Positions 16,754 to 24,649 of a DNA stretch of 64,000 nt are shown one piece after another (positions within the stretch are counted from its first letter, which is position 1; the number at the start of each line of letters is the position of its first letter). Made by a program: the position numbers and the translations under genes. Below the pieces are notes generated by a model. That model did no database searches, had not been told where the DNA came from, and saw only the letters and a program-made list of their open reading frames with translations. Origin of the DNA: Ornatilinea sp. (GTDB taxonomy: Bacteria; Chloroflexota; Anaerolineae; Anaerolineales; Anaerolineaceae); assembly GCA_018433975.1 (NCBI GenBank), contig JAHDQE010000064.1:20428-84427 (forward strand). The letters run 5' to 3'.

Positions 16754-17371
16754 TCATAAGACCGGAGGAGTGATGACTGCAATCCAGACGGCGTTTTCGG
16801 ATTGGGATGCGCAGGCTAATCTTTGAAGAGACTTTCCCTCAAAATAAATTGAATCTCCGGGATATAGGGTATGCTGGCCTGTGATCAGGTCAACGGTGAG
16901 TGCCCCGGAAATCACGTAAATGAATTCTTCCGTAGGCTCGCGCAGAGGACGCGCTAATTTTGCGGCCCCTGGTTGAAGGCGCTCATATATGGCCTCCATT
17001 TTTCGATTGAGGTCTTTTGTAAGGAGTTCATAAGAGACACCGGAAGCCGGCAGGGTTAATTTTGGCCGGTTTTCAAGTTCCACCACCGGGGTATATTCTT
17101 GAGGCAAGGAATCGTCCCGTACTGGTTTGGATCCGTTTGAGCCGATTGAGATGTTTTTGTTGTTGTTTGGGGGGAGAAAATAGAGAATAGAAACATTCAA
17201 CTGTCTGGCCAACCGCTGCAGCGAATCCACAGACACGTTTACCTTGCCTCTTTCAAGCTGGCTGATGAATGAAGCGGAAAGATCCGCTCTTCTTGCCAGC
17301 TCACGGATTGAGAAACCTAACTCAACTCGTCTTTGATGAACACGTTCGCCGATTTCTGAACCAGAAGACAT
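16754..17371 (-). CDS. XRE-family regulator with C-terminal cupin domain (second copy)
   Basis: 205 residues. XRE helix-turn-helix at about 8-62 (SFISQLERGKVN in the recognition region), and a cupin sensing domain with EPTEEFIYVISG and PGDSIYF, ending ITPPVL. The layout and C-terminal signature match the regulator at 7494-8102. It heads the minus-strand operon of E1, isomerase, E2, SDR, kinase and phosphatase genes. Its promoter contains a box also found at 3119-3156, so it may autoregulate and also control the DAO gene there. A pathway intermediate binding the cupin is the likely signal. Confidence 0.9.
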   Translation of the reverse strand: MSSGSEIGERVHQRRVELGFSIRELARRADLSASFISQLERGKVNVSVDSLQRLARQLNVSILYFLPPNNNKNISIGSNGSKPVRDDSLPQEYTPVVELENRPKLTLPASGVSYELLTKDLNRKMEAIYERLQPGAAKLARPLREPTEEFIYVISGALTVDLITGQHTLYPGDSIYFEGKSLQRLACASQSENAVWIAVITPPVL

Positions 17372-17458
17372 TGTGAGGTAATCCTTTTTTGAGGCTGATC
17401 AATATGGGAAAAGGTTGTTTGTGTTGATATCCTTAATGTAAAAAAAGTAAATCTGACT

Positions 17459-17493
17459 GTTAATTATAGTACACAACATATCCCTTTAAGTCA
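17459..17493. promoter_or_regulatory. Conserved operator-like box, second copy
   Basis: It shares TGTTAATTATA, TACACAA, CCC and AAGTCA in the same order with 3119-3156. It overlaps the -35 and -10 of the minus-strand XRE-cupin promoter. A box at a regulator's own promoter and at a distant gene is the usual pattern for an autoregulated local repressor. Confidence 0.55.
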
Positions 17494-17494
17494 A
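17466..17494 (-). promoter_or_regulatory. Promoter for the minus-strand XRE-cupin operon
   Basis: On the minus strand: -35 TTGACT (17489-17494), 17-base spacer, -10 TACTAT (17466-17471). An overlapping TATAAT at 17463-17468 would need a 20-base spacer. Confidence 0.55.
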
Positions 17495-17531
17495 GTAAAA
17501 ATTAACAAATCTCAGTAATGGGAAGTCTAGC

Positions 17532-17559
17532 TTGACAATTCTTAAAACTAATATACAAT
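17532..17559 (+). promoter_or_regulatory. Promoter for the ubiD operon
   Basis: Consensus -35 TTGACA (17532-17537), 16-base spacer, -10 TACAAT (17554-17559), about 110 bases upstream of the chosen ubiD start. It is divergent from the XRE-cupin promoter; the divergent gap of 301 bases holds only these two promoters and the operator-like box. Confidence 0.65.
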
Positions 17560-17672
17560 TTAATCAGGTAAAATACGCAGTGAATTCATGCCTGCTTTTC
17601 GGCTTATGAAGAACTGCTGTTATTATCGATATGGAAGTTGGGGGGGATATCATCAAAAAATTTGGAGGAATA

Positions 17673-19019
17673 ATGGGTCAGATCCACGATCTTCGCAGTT
17701 ATCTTGAGGTAATCAAAAAAGCCGGACAACTCAATGAAATTAAAAAACCAGTGAATCTGGTTCACGAGCTTGCTAATATTACTGCGACGATTGCCCGACA
17801 GGGCCGCGGTGCTGCTTTATTTGCCAACCCCATCGGAACGCAGTGGCCGGTATTTGGCGGCGCTGTTTCCAGCTCTGCTCTGGCAGCACTTGCGCTGGAA
17901 TGTGAATTGAAGGACCTGACCCAAAAGATGGAAACGGTCCTGGACCCGGCTTCTGCCGTTCCCACCCAAAGGGTTGTGGAAGCAGCCTGGAAACAGAATG
18001 TGACTACCGGGGATGATGTGGATTTGAACCGGTTACCCATCCCAACCCATGGGCTGCATGACGGAGGCCCCTTCATTACCGGCGGCATTACACTGACCAA
18101 AGACCCGGTAAGCGGACGGGGTAATCTTTCTTATAACCGCATGCAGGTGCTTGGGCCGCATACCTTAGGTTTTAATGTTAATGAATGGCGTCATGTCATG
18201 CAGTTTTATAAAGTCCAGGAAGCAAAAGGCGAACCTTTGCAGGTCGCTGTAGCGATCGGTGTGGATCCGGCGATCAGCATTGCGGCCGGGGCACGGTATG
18301 ATGATGATGAACTGTTGATTGCAGGAGCGATCCGCGGGAAGGGAATTCCGGTTTGCAAAGGGGTGACGGTGGATATCGACATCCCGGCAGATGCAGAGAT
18401 TGTTATAGAAGGCTACCTTCCGCCGCAGGAGAGAAGAAAAGAAGGCCCGCTGGCGGAGTTTCATGGGTTTTATGGTGAGCTGTGGAACAGTCCGGTGTTT
18501 CATGTGACGGCGATTTGCTACCGGAACAACCCAATTTTCCAGACCATTGTACCGGGCGAGTTTGAGCATATTTATATTGGCAATGTACTGCCGCGTGAGC
18601 CGCTCCTGATGCGCTTTGTGAGTCATGTCAGTAAAAACATTACCGGGCTGCATATTCCCCCTTACGGGAACGGATTCGCGGCGATTGTTCAACTGGAAAA
18701 GAGCAACCCGGGAGAACCGAAAAATGTGGCCATGGCCGCGTTTACAGCGCATGTCAATATCGCTAAGGTTATTGTAGTAGACCCGGATGTGAATATTTAT
18801 GATCCGGCGGATGTTATGTGGGCGCTGATCAATCGGGTGGATTGGAGCCAGGATATATTTATGGTGCCCGGTTCACAGGGACATGAAATGGACCCCACTG
18901 CGGATGAACGCGGGGTTCAGACCAAATTGGGAATCGATGCTACCAACAAGCCGGAACGGCGCGATTATGGTGAGCGGATTCGATACCCTGAAGTGGATTT
19001 GAGTGATTATTTGTCGTAA
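17673..19019 (+). CDS. ubiD: UbiD-family prenylated-FMN-dependent decarboxylase
   Basis: 448 residues from ATG 17673, chosen because a strong GGAGG site lies five bases upstream; the frame runs on to 17631. The family reversibly decarboxylates aromatic or alpha,beta-unsaturated acids using prenylated FMN. Visible: the RMQVLGPHTLGF segment, the acidic EGPLAEFHGFYG motif carrying the expected catalytic Glu, and a C-terminal DPDVNIYDP metal/cofactor region. The flavin prenyltransferase UbiX that makes the cofactor is two genes downstream, with an LLM flavin oxidoreductase between. The substrate may be a degradation intermediate rather than a ubiquinone precursor, since no other ubiquinone genes are near. 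Confidence 0.9.
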   Translation: MGQIHDLRSYLEVIKKAGQLNEIKKPVNLVHELANITATIARQGRGAALFANPIGTQWPVFGGAVSSSALAALALECELKDLTQKMETVLDPASAVPTQRVVEAAWKQNVTTGDDVDLNRLPIPTHGLHDGGPFITGGITLTKDPVSGRGNLSYNRMQVLGPHTLGFNVNEWRHVMQFYKVQEAKGEPLQVAVAIGVDPAISIAAGARYDDDELLIAGAIRGKGIPVCKGVTVDIDIPADAEIVIEGYLPPQERRKEGPLAEFHGFYGELWNSPVFHVTAICYRNNPIFQTIVPGEFEHIYIGNVLPREPLLMRFVSHVSKNITGLHIPPYGNGFAAIVQLEKSNPGEPKNVAMAAFTAHVNIAKVIVVDPDVNIYDPADVMWALINRVDWSQDIFMVPGSQGHEMDPTADERGVQTKLGIDATNKPERRDYGERIRYPEVDLSDYLS

Positions 19020-19094
19020 TGGTTGGTGGTTTTTCAGGCATTGTTTTGAAAAAAATTTTTTAGTTCGGTCGGCCCAGATTGGAGGATGGTTCGT

Positions 19095-20114
19095 ATGTCT
19101 CAACGTATGGCACTTTACATGCAAGATAAGCACAACATTGGTTATGAGCTGGAAATAGCGAAATATGCTGAAGAGCGTGGTTTCAGCGAAATATGGCAGG
19201 CAGATACCCGCCTGGCAAGAGATTGTATTGTGATGATGAGCGCTTTTCTGACCCACACCAAACGCCTGCGGATTGGTTCGGGGGTGCTGCCCATTTGGAC
19301 GCGCAACCCGGCAGTGATTGCGGCTTCCTGGTCAACCATGTGGGAGCTGGGCGGAAAAGTGGATGGCAGAGGCCGGGTAATGTTGGGAATTGGTGCCTGG
19401 TGGGAACCGATCGCAGGGCGGGTTGGTGTCAACCGCCAAAAACCGCTCAAGGCAATGCGTGAGCATGTAGAAGCCATAAAGCAGCTTTTCACCATGGAAG
19501 AAGTGACTTACCAGGGAGAATTTGTCCATCTGGATCGAATTCGCCTGGATGTGGCATTTGGAGATACCTCTCCCAGAGATATTCCCATCTATATTGGCGC
19601 AACAGGACCCAAGATGTTGGAAATGGCCGGCGAGATTTGTGACGGCGTTGTGTTAAACTACGTAGTTTCTGTGGATTACATCCGGAATGCGGTTAAATTG
19701 GTAGAAGATGGCGCGAAAAAAGCCGGAAAAACGCTGGCAGATGTAGACCGCCCTGAACTTCTGGTCTGCTGTCTTTCGGATGAACACCCTGAACAAGCCA
19801 TGGCCGAAGCGAAGAAAGTTGCAGCTTATTATTTCGCGACCGAACCGCACATTATGAAAGCCAGCGGTGTAAGCAATGAGCTGCTTGAAAAAGTGCAATC
19901 GATTATGGGCTGGCCGGCAACCGAAGAAGAATATATTAAAGCCAGCAAAGTGATCCCGGATGAGGTTGTACGAAATATTATGGCAGTGGGCACCACAAAA
20001 GAATGCCAGGATAAAGTGAAAGAGTATATTGACGCTGGTGTAACCTGCCCAATTCTTTATCCCATGATGGATGACATCAAACCGGTTGTGGATGCTTTTG
20101 CAGATTGGAATTAG
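19095..20114 (+). CDS. LLM-class (luciferase-like, F420-type) oxidoreductase
   Basis: 339 residues of the bacterial-luciferase-like TIM-barrel family that uses F420 or FMN. It begins [10 protein letters not shown], with [15 protein letters not shown], then [18 protein letters not shown] and the LGIGAWWEP loop, as in methylene-tetrahydromethanopterin reductase-like proteins. ATG 19095 is chosen: the earlier in-frame ATG at 19086 touches the GGAGG site at 19081-19085, whereas 19095 has a 9-base spacing. It lies between ubiD and ubiX, so it may reduce an unsaturated acid made or used by the decarboxylase. If it truly uses F420, the organism should carry F420 biosynthesis genes elsewhere. Confidence 0.82.
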   Translation: MSQRMALYMQDKHNIGYELEIAKYAEERGFSEIWQADTRLARDCIVMMSAFLTHTKRLRIGSGVLPIWTRNPAVIAASWSTMWELGGKVDGRGRVMLGIGAWWEPIAGRVGVNRQKPLKAMREHVEAIKQLFTMEEVTYQGEFVHLDRIRLDVAFGDTSPRDIPIYIGATGPKMLEMAGEICDGVVLNYVVSVDYIRNAVKLVEDGAKKAGKTLADVDRPELLVCCLSDEHPEQAMAEAKKVAAYYFATEPHIMKASGVSNELLEKVQSIMGWPATEEEYIKASKVIPDEVVRNIMAVGTTKECQDKVKEYIDAGVTCPILYPMMDDIKPVVDAFADWN

Positions 20115-20161
20115 CAGTTCCTGTTTTCTATGACAGCCTGGAAAAAATGAGCGCGTGAATT

Positions 20162-20743
20162 GTGACTGAGAATTTGAATGCCAAGCGAATCGTTGTGGGT
20201 ATCACCGGCGCCAGCGGTGTGGTGTATGGCATCCGCGCTCTGGAACTGCTGAAAGCGGCCGGTTTTGAAACCCACCTGGTGCTCAGTCCGGCAGCTTATA
20301 TTACTATTTCTCAAGAAACTCAGTGGGATCCTAAAGATATTCTGGCGCTTGCGGATTTTCATTATTCTTCCAAAAACATTGGGGCAACAATTGCTTCAGG
20401 ATCATTTTTGACCCATGGAATGATTGTTGCTCCGTGTTCCATTAAAACACTTTCTTCCATTGCAAATTCTTACACGGATAATCTGATTGCGCGGGCCGCG
20501 GATGTCACCTTAAAGGAAGGGAGGCCGCTGCTTTTGGCCGTGCGGGAAGCTCCCTTCCATCGAGGGCATCTGCGTTTGATGAGTCTCGCTGCTGAAGCCG
20601 GAGCGATCATTTTCCCGCCTATTCCTTACTTTTATGGGAAAGCGCAAACTCTGGATGAAATGATCACCGGCACGGTTGGCCGGATGCTGGCACGGATCGG
20701 CATTCCAAATCAGGATTACACCCGCTGGCAGGGATTGAAATAA
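20162..20743 (+). CDS. ubiX: UbiX-family flavin prenyltransferase
   Basis: 193 residues, usual for UbiX/Pad1. It has the FMN-binding GITGASGVVYG (about 13-23), APCSIKTLSSIANSYTDNL in the prenyl/flavin site and LLLAVREAPFH, then the IFPPIPYFY segment. It joins dimethylallyl phosphate to FMN to make prenylated FMN, the cofactor of UbiD at 17673-19019. The GTG start at 20162 has no strong ribosome site but gives the usual N-terminus. It lies 47 bases after the LLM gene, probably in the same transcript. Confidence 0.92.
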   Translation: MTENLNAKRIVVGITGASGVVYGIRALELLKAAGFETHLVLSPAAYITISQETQWDPKDILALADFHYSSKNIGATIASGSFLTHGMIVAPCSIKTLSSIANSYTDNLIARAADVTLKEGRPLLLAVREAPFHRGHLRLMSLAAEAGAIIFPPIPYFYGKAQTLDEMITGTVGRMLARIGIPNQDYTRWQGLK

Positions 20744-20857
20744 AGCATTTTTATAACTGCCGGGGTGGGTTTATTTTTCTTTGCAATACAGAATCAGAAT
20801 TTGCCATTCTTTTGAAGTAACTTTACCAGAAAACAAAAAAGCATAGAGGAAATCCGA

Positions 20858-21712
20858 ATGGCTGTTTATGTGGGTCTGGATATTGGGGGAACCAAGTTTA
20901 TGGTTGCTTCCGCCGATGAGTCCGGCCATTTGCTGGCGCGTACTTTAGAATCTACCCCGATTGGCCTGGAAGACGGCCTGAATTTATTGGATTTGATGAT
21001 CCATCAGGTTGCGGGACGTGAAAAAATTCTGGGAATGGGTGCAGCAGTTGGGGGCCCCCTGGATTGGCAGACGGGTGTAGTATCTCCGCTCCACCAGCCG
21101 CAGTGGCGAGAAGTTCCTTTAAAGGCCAGAATGGAAGCCCGGTATAACTGCCCTTTCTGGGTTGATGTCGATACCAATGTAGCTGCTTTCGGGGAATACT
21201 TCAAAGGCGGTTTTCAAGCTGACCGGATGTTGTATATGACCCTTTCGACGGGAATTGGGGGAGGATTCCTGATCGATGGGAAAATCTACCGGGGTGCAAA
21301 TGGAGCACACCCCGAAGTAGGGCATCAATCGATTCCGTATCGCTGTATGAACCCGGCGGGTTTATGGTGTGACTGCGGCGTTCCGGATTGTCTTGAAGCA
21401 CTGGTGTCCGGTACCGGCATCCGGCGAATTTATGGAAAGCCCGCCGAAGAACTGAACGCTGAAGAGTGGTCCGAAGTGGGCTACAACCTGGGGCAAGGAT
21501 TGCGGAATATCGCAGCGATTTACACCCCCGATCTGATTGTGCTGGGAGGGGGTGTGGCAACCGGTGCGGGTGATAAACTTTTGCTCCCGGCTCAAAAGAC
21601 AATGGAAGAAAATTTGCGTTTGGTGCCTGCTCCAATGCTCCGGCTCAGCAAGCTGGGATATGATACGGCATTGATGGGGGCTCTGGTCATTGCGCAGCAC
21701 GGTATTCATTGA
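20858..21712 (+). CDS. ROK-family sugar kinase
   Basis: 284 residues. The ATP phosphate loop is DIGGTKFMVAS (about 7-17). The substrate Glu and His occur in GAHPEVGHQSI, followed by a zinc site with Cys residues in CDCGVPDCLE, where one usual Gly of CxCGxxGC is Asp. The C-terminal adenosine region is LIVLGGGVATG. It lacks an N-terminal helix-turn-helix, so it is a kinase (glucokinase- or N-acetylmannosamine-kinase-like) rather than a ROK repressor. It phosphorylates a hexose with ATP. It follows ubiX by 114 bases and may have its own promoter. Confidence 0.88.
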   Translation: MAVYVGLDIGGTKFMVASADESGHLLARTLESTPIGLEDGLNLLDLMIHQVAGREKILGMGAAVGGPLDWQTGVVSPLHQPQWREVPLKARMEARYNCPFWVDVDTNVAAFGEYFKGGFQADRMLYMTLSTGIGGGFLIDGKIYRGANGAHPEVGHQSIPYRCMNPAGLWCDCGVPDCLEALVSGTGIRRIYGKPAEELNAEEWSEVGYNLGQGLRNIAAIYTPDLIVLGGGVATGAGDKLLLPAQKTMEENLRLVPAPMLRLSKLGYDTALMGALVIAQHGIH

Positions 21713-21833
21713 TCCGCTGCATAGGTTTCACCCCCGCGGTGAGCTGCACGGTGTGACGGGAGTATAATAACCCTAATTTTTATATCGGGGCGAATACCTC
21801 GCCAGAGCCTTAATAAATCAGAAAGAAGAAAAA

Positions 21834-22325
21834 ATGGTACACCAAATATACCTTGCTTTGGGAACTAATCTGGGGGACCGTGTCGCAAATTTAAACGAGG
21901 CGGTTGAGACAATCAGCTCTAAAGTGCTCACACTCCGCCGTTCACCGATTTACGAAACAGATCCGGTTGGTTACCTTGATCAGGGACAATTCTTGAATCA
22001 GGTGATTTATGCTGAAACCGATCTGTCCCCGGTTGACTTGCTGGATTTCCTTAAAGCTTCTGAACGAAAAATCGGACGAACGCCAACCTTTCGGGATGGT
22101 CCCCGAAAAATTGATATCGATATCCTGTTTTATGATGATTTGATCCTGGATTTACCCGATTTACATATTCCACATGCCCGCATGCAAGATCGGGCTTTTG
22201 TTCTGGCTCCACTGGCGGATTTGGATGCGGAGTTTGTTCATCCAAAATTTGGTAAGAAAGTATCCGAACTGTTAGCCGGAGTGGATCGATCCGGGGTAAA
22301 ACTTTACCAGCCGGATATGGTTTGA
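21834..22325 (+). CDS. folK: 2-amino-4-hydroxy-6-hydroxymethyldihydropteridine diphosphokinase
   Basis: 163 residues, the normal length for HPPK of folate synthesis, which transfers diphosphate from ATP to 6-hydroxymethyl-7,8-dihydropterin. The start reads LALGTNLGDR. The family signature RDGPRKIDIDIL (about 82-93) carries the two Mg-binding aspartates, and HIPHARMQDRAFVLAPL follows. No folP or folB is adjacent; the gene is alone among catabolic genes, possibly riding in the operon. The FolM-like SDRs in the window are tempting partners but have an altered active site. Confidence 0.95.
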   Translation: MVHQIYLALGTNLGDRVANLNEAVETISSKVLTLRRSPIYETDPVGYLDQGQFLNQVIYAETDLSPVDLLDFLKASERKIGRTPTFRDGPRKIDIDILFYDDLILDLPDLHIPHARMQDRAFVLAPLADLDAEFVHPKFGKKVSELLAGVDRSGVKLYQPDMV

Positions 22326-22393
22326 AAATTTATAGTCTAAGCACTTAGAAAAGAGCGGGTTTAAATTTAAGCGGACGAATCAGGAGAGATACC

Positions 22394-23407
22394 ATGAAAA
22401 AGCATCGTACGTTATTTGTTACACATCGTGGGCTGCGCCACCAACAGGATGCGATTGATGCAGCGCCTGATGAACTGGATATTGTGATGCTGCGCGACCC
22501 GGATAAAGCAGACCTGTTGAAATATCTCCCCGATGCGGAGTTTTTAATCAGCGAGCGTTCCGGCATTATTGACGCCGATATCATTGCAGCGGGAAAACAA
22601 CTGCGGTTGATTCAACGGTTGGGCTCTCAGACCTGGGACATGGATGTTGCTGCAGCCCGAAGCAGCGGGATACCGATTTGCTATTGGCCGGTCTGGACCA
22701 CGATTATGGTTGCGGAACATATGATTCTCCAGATTTTGTCGGTCCTCAAGCGTGCCAAAGAGATGATGTATATCGCAGAAGAGGCGGATGACTGGGGAAA
22801 ACCTCCGAAACTTTGTGACGAGGACTATTTCGCGTATAACTGGTCTGACCGGGAAGACATTAAAGGCCTGTATCACAGCACGGTGGGTATTCTTGGTTTT
22901 GGGGAGATTGGCGTGGAGATCGCACGGCGGGTGAAGCCGTATGGCTGCACGGTGTTGTATAACAAGCGCAACCGACTTCCGGAAGAAGCTGAAATTGGCC
23001 TTGAGCTTGAATACGCTACAAAAGAAGAGATCCTGGAAAAAAGTGACGTGGTGTGTTCCCTGCTGCCGTATTATCCTGAAACCGTCCTCTCGCTGGATGC
23101 GGATTTCTTCCGTTCTATGAAAGAAGGGGCTTTCTTTGTGCACTGTGGTGCAGGCGGCGTGATTGATGAAGATGCGTTAATCGAGGCCCTGCGTTCCGAC
23201 CACCTGGGAGGAGCCGCTCTGGATACTTTTAATTGGGAGCCAATTCGTCCTGACGATCCATTGTTGGAGCTTGCGCGTGACCCCATGGTGAATCTGATCC
23301 TGACTCCGCATGTGGCAGCCGGATCTCCATTGGTAGATGGACGAAGAGGAGATTACACCAATCTAATTGCTGTATTGGAAGGGAAACCACTTAAGTTTCA
23401 ACTTTAG
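22394..23407 (+). CDS. D-2-hydroxyacid dehydrogenase family protein lacking the active-site Arg
   Basis: 337 residues of the D-isomer-specific 2-hydroxyacid dehydrogenase family (PGDH, glyoxylate reductase). The NAD-binding motif is intact, VGILGFGEIG (about 161-170). The catalytic Glu (FNWEP) and His (TPHVAAG) are present, but the segment that normally reads N-A-S-R-G reads HCGAGG, so the substrate-binding Arg is replaced by Ala. An extra stretch of about 25 residues (about 120-150) precedes the NAD domain. It may act on a substrate without the usual carboxylate contact, or be catalytically altered. SD AGGAGAGATACC precedes the ATG. A strong terminator follows. Confidence 0.85.
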   Translation: MKKHRTLFVTHRGLRHQQDAIDAAPDELDIVMLRDPDKADLLKYLPDAEFLISERSGIIDADIIAAGKQLRLIQRLGSQTWDMDVAAARSSGIPICYWPVWTTIMVAEHMILQILSVLKRAKEMMYIAEEADDWGKPPKLCDEDYFAYNWSDREDIKGLYHSTVGILGFGEIGVEIARRVKPYGCTVLYNKRNRLPEEAEIGLELEYATKEEILEKSDVVCSLLPYYPETVLSLDADFFRSMKEGAFFVHCGAGGVIDEDALIEALRSDHLGGAALDTFNWEPIRPDDPLLELARDPMVNLILTPHVAAGSPLVDGRRGDYTNLIAVLEGKPLKFQL

Positions 23408-23421
23408 TTGAACTTGACACG

Positions 23422-23467
23422 ATGACAAAAATCACCAGCGATTTGTTATGCTGGTGATTTTTGTCAT
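23422..23467 (+). terminator. Strong Rho-independent terminator
   Basis: A perfect 18-bp stem (ATGACAAAAATCACCAGC, 23422-23439; complement 23450-23467) with a 10-base loop and an internal T run. It ends the ubiD-to-hydroxyacid-dehydrogenase transcript and separates it from the DeoR gene. Confidence 0.9.
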
Positions 23468-23479
23468 GATAAAAAGTGC

Positions 23480-23508
23480 TTGTAATGTTTTTGAATAAAC
23501 AGTACAAT
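23480..23508 (+). promoter_or_regulatory. Promoter for the DeoR regulator gene
   Basis: -35 TTGTAA (23480-23485), 17-base spacer, -10 TACAAT (23503-23508), directly after the terminator and about 80 bases before the chosen start. Confidence 0.55.
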
Positions 23509-23590
23509 GGGGAATATAAACAAATTCATCCAAGTTAATGCTTATTAATTGATTGTTAACGATCATTTAACACTGAGGATTGGATCAACC

Positions 23591-24388
23591 TTGTTAAAAT
23601 CGAAACGACAGGAAAAAATTCTGGCTGATCTCCGGCAATATCAAATGATGTCTGTGGCCGAATTGAAAGAGAGTTTTGATGTCAGTGAGATTACCATCCG
23701 GCGTGACCTTGATGATTTGGAACAAGAGGGGCTTCTCCGCCGTGTGCATGGTGGCGCCAGAATTGTAACGCATTCCCAACCCGAACCCCCCGTACTGCTC
23801 CGGCAGAAAGAACAGATTGAAGAAAAAGAAGCAATTTCGGAATTGGCACTTGAATTGATTCGGGATGGAGATGTGATTGCGCTGGAATCGGGTTCCACCA
23901 CAATTGCACTTGCCCGAAAAATTGCTCAGAAAGAATGGAAAAATTTACAGGTCATTACCAATAATTTTGAAATTCAAAAAGTACTGCGAAACGCTTCCAA
24001 TATTCAATTGGTTTTTGTAGGCGGGTTTGTTGACCAAGAAGAGATGTGTACGTATGGCGAACTGGCAGAAACCGCTTTGAAGCGTCTCAGAGTGCGAAAG
24101 TTTTTTTGTGGCTGCCGGGGAATTGACCCCGTGTTTGGCCGGTCTAACAACATTCAAACCGGTTTTGAAATTGGCACCGTCCGTTCTTTTGCAGAAATTT
24201 CTGAACAAATTATTATGCTGGCGGATCATACAAAATTTGGGTTAACTTTTGCTTTACAGATGCTCCCCAATGATCAAATTGATACCATTATCACCAGCAA
24301 TCAAACATCTGATGAGACTCTGGACCTCTTTGAGGCGCAAGGAATTGAGATTAAAGTAGCTGAAATTGTTCCATTATCATCTTTATAA
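23591..24388 (+). CDS. DeoR-family transcriptional regulator
   Basis: 265 residues from the TTG at 23591. The N-terminal DeoR helix-turn-helix (about 1-60) shows VAELKESFDVSEITIRRDLDDLE and then the LLRRVHGGA wing. The C-terminal sugar-phosphate-sensing domain (ISOCOT fold) shows ALESGSTTIALA and VGGFVDQEE. The frame is open to 23549, but the added 14 residues lack family likeness and the TTG at 23591 directly precedes the conserved start of the domain; the start remains uncertain. It lies just upstream of the ABC sugar importer, which it probably represses until a phosphorylated sugar binds. Confidence 0.88.
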   Translation: MLKSKRQEKILADLRQYQMMSVAELKESFDVSEITIRRDLDDLEQEGLLRRVHGGARIVTHSQPEPPVLLRQKEQIEEKEAISELALELIRDGDVIALESGSTTIALARKIAQKEWKNLQVITNNFEIQKVLRNASNIQLVFVGGFVDQEEMCTYGELAETALKRLRVRKFFCGCRGIDPVFGRSNNIQTGFEIGTVRSFAEISEQIIMLADHTKFGLTFALQMLPNDQIDTIITSNQTSDETLDLFEAQGIEIKVAEIVPLSSL

Positions 24389-24649
24389 CTTATAAGTAGT
24401 AGGCTGATTTGTCGTTTTTGACGGATCGGTTCTGTTTGCTGTAAACCTGAAAAAACGGATCTAAAATGGTTTCGGCAACTCGATGAAGCTTTTCCCTGAT
24501 AAAAGAGAAAAACTTTGATCTAAATTAATACAAAGGAGGTGGTTTGCCGGAAAAATAATGGCGTTTAAAAAAGGTAAATTCTTTTATACAGAGAAATGAA
24601 TTAAACCTTAACGTCCAGCGTTTAATTTAATAAATTAGGAGGAAGTTTG

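Noticed and set aside
22394..23407. Formate dehydrogenase or 3-phosphoglycerate dehydrogenase as exact function
   Set aside because: Only family-level motifs are present and the substrate Arg is absent, so a specific name is not justified.
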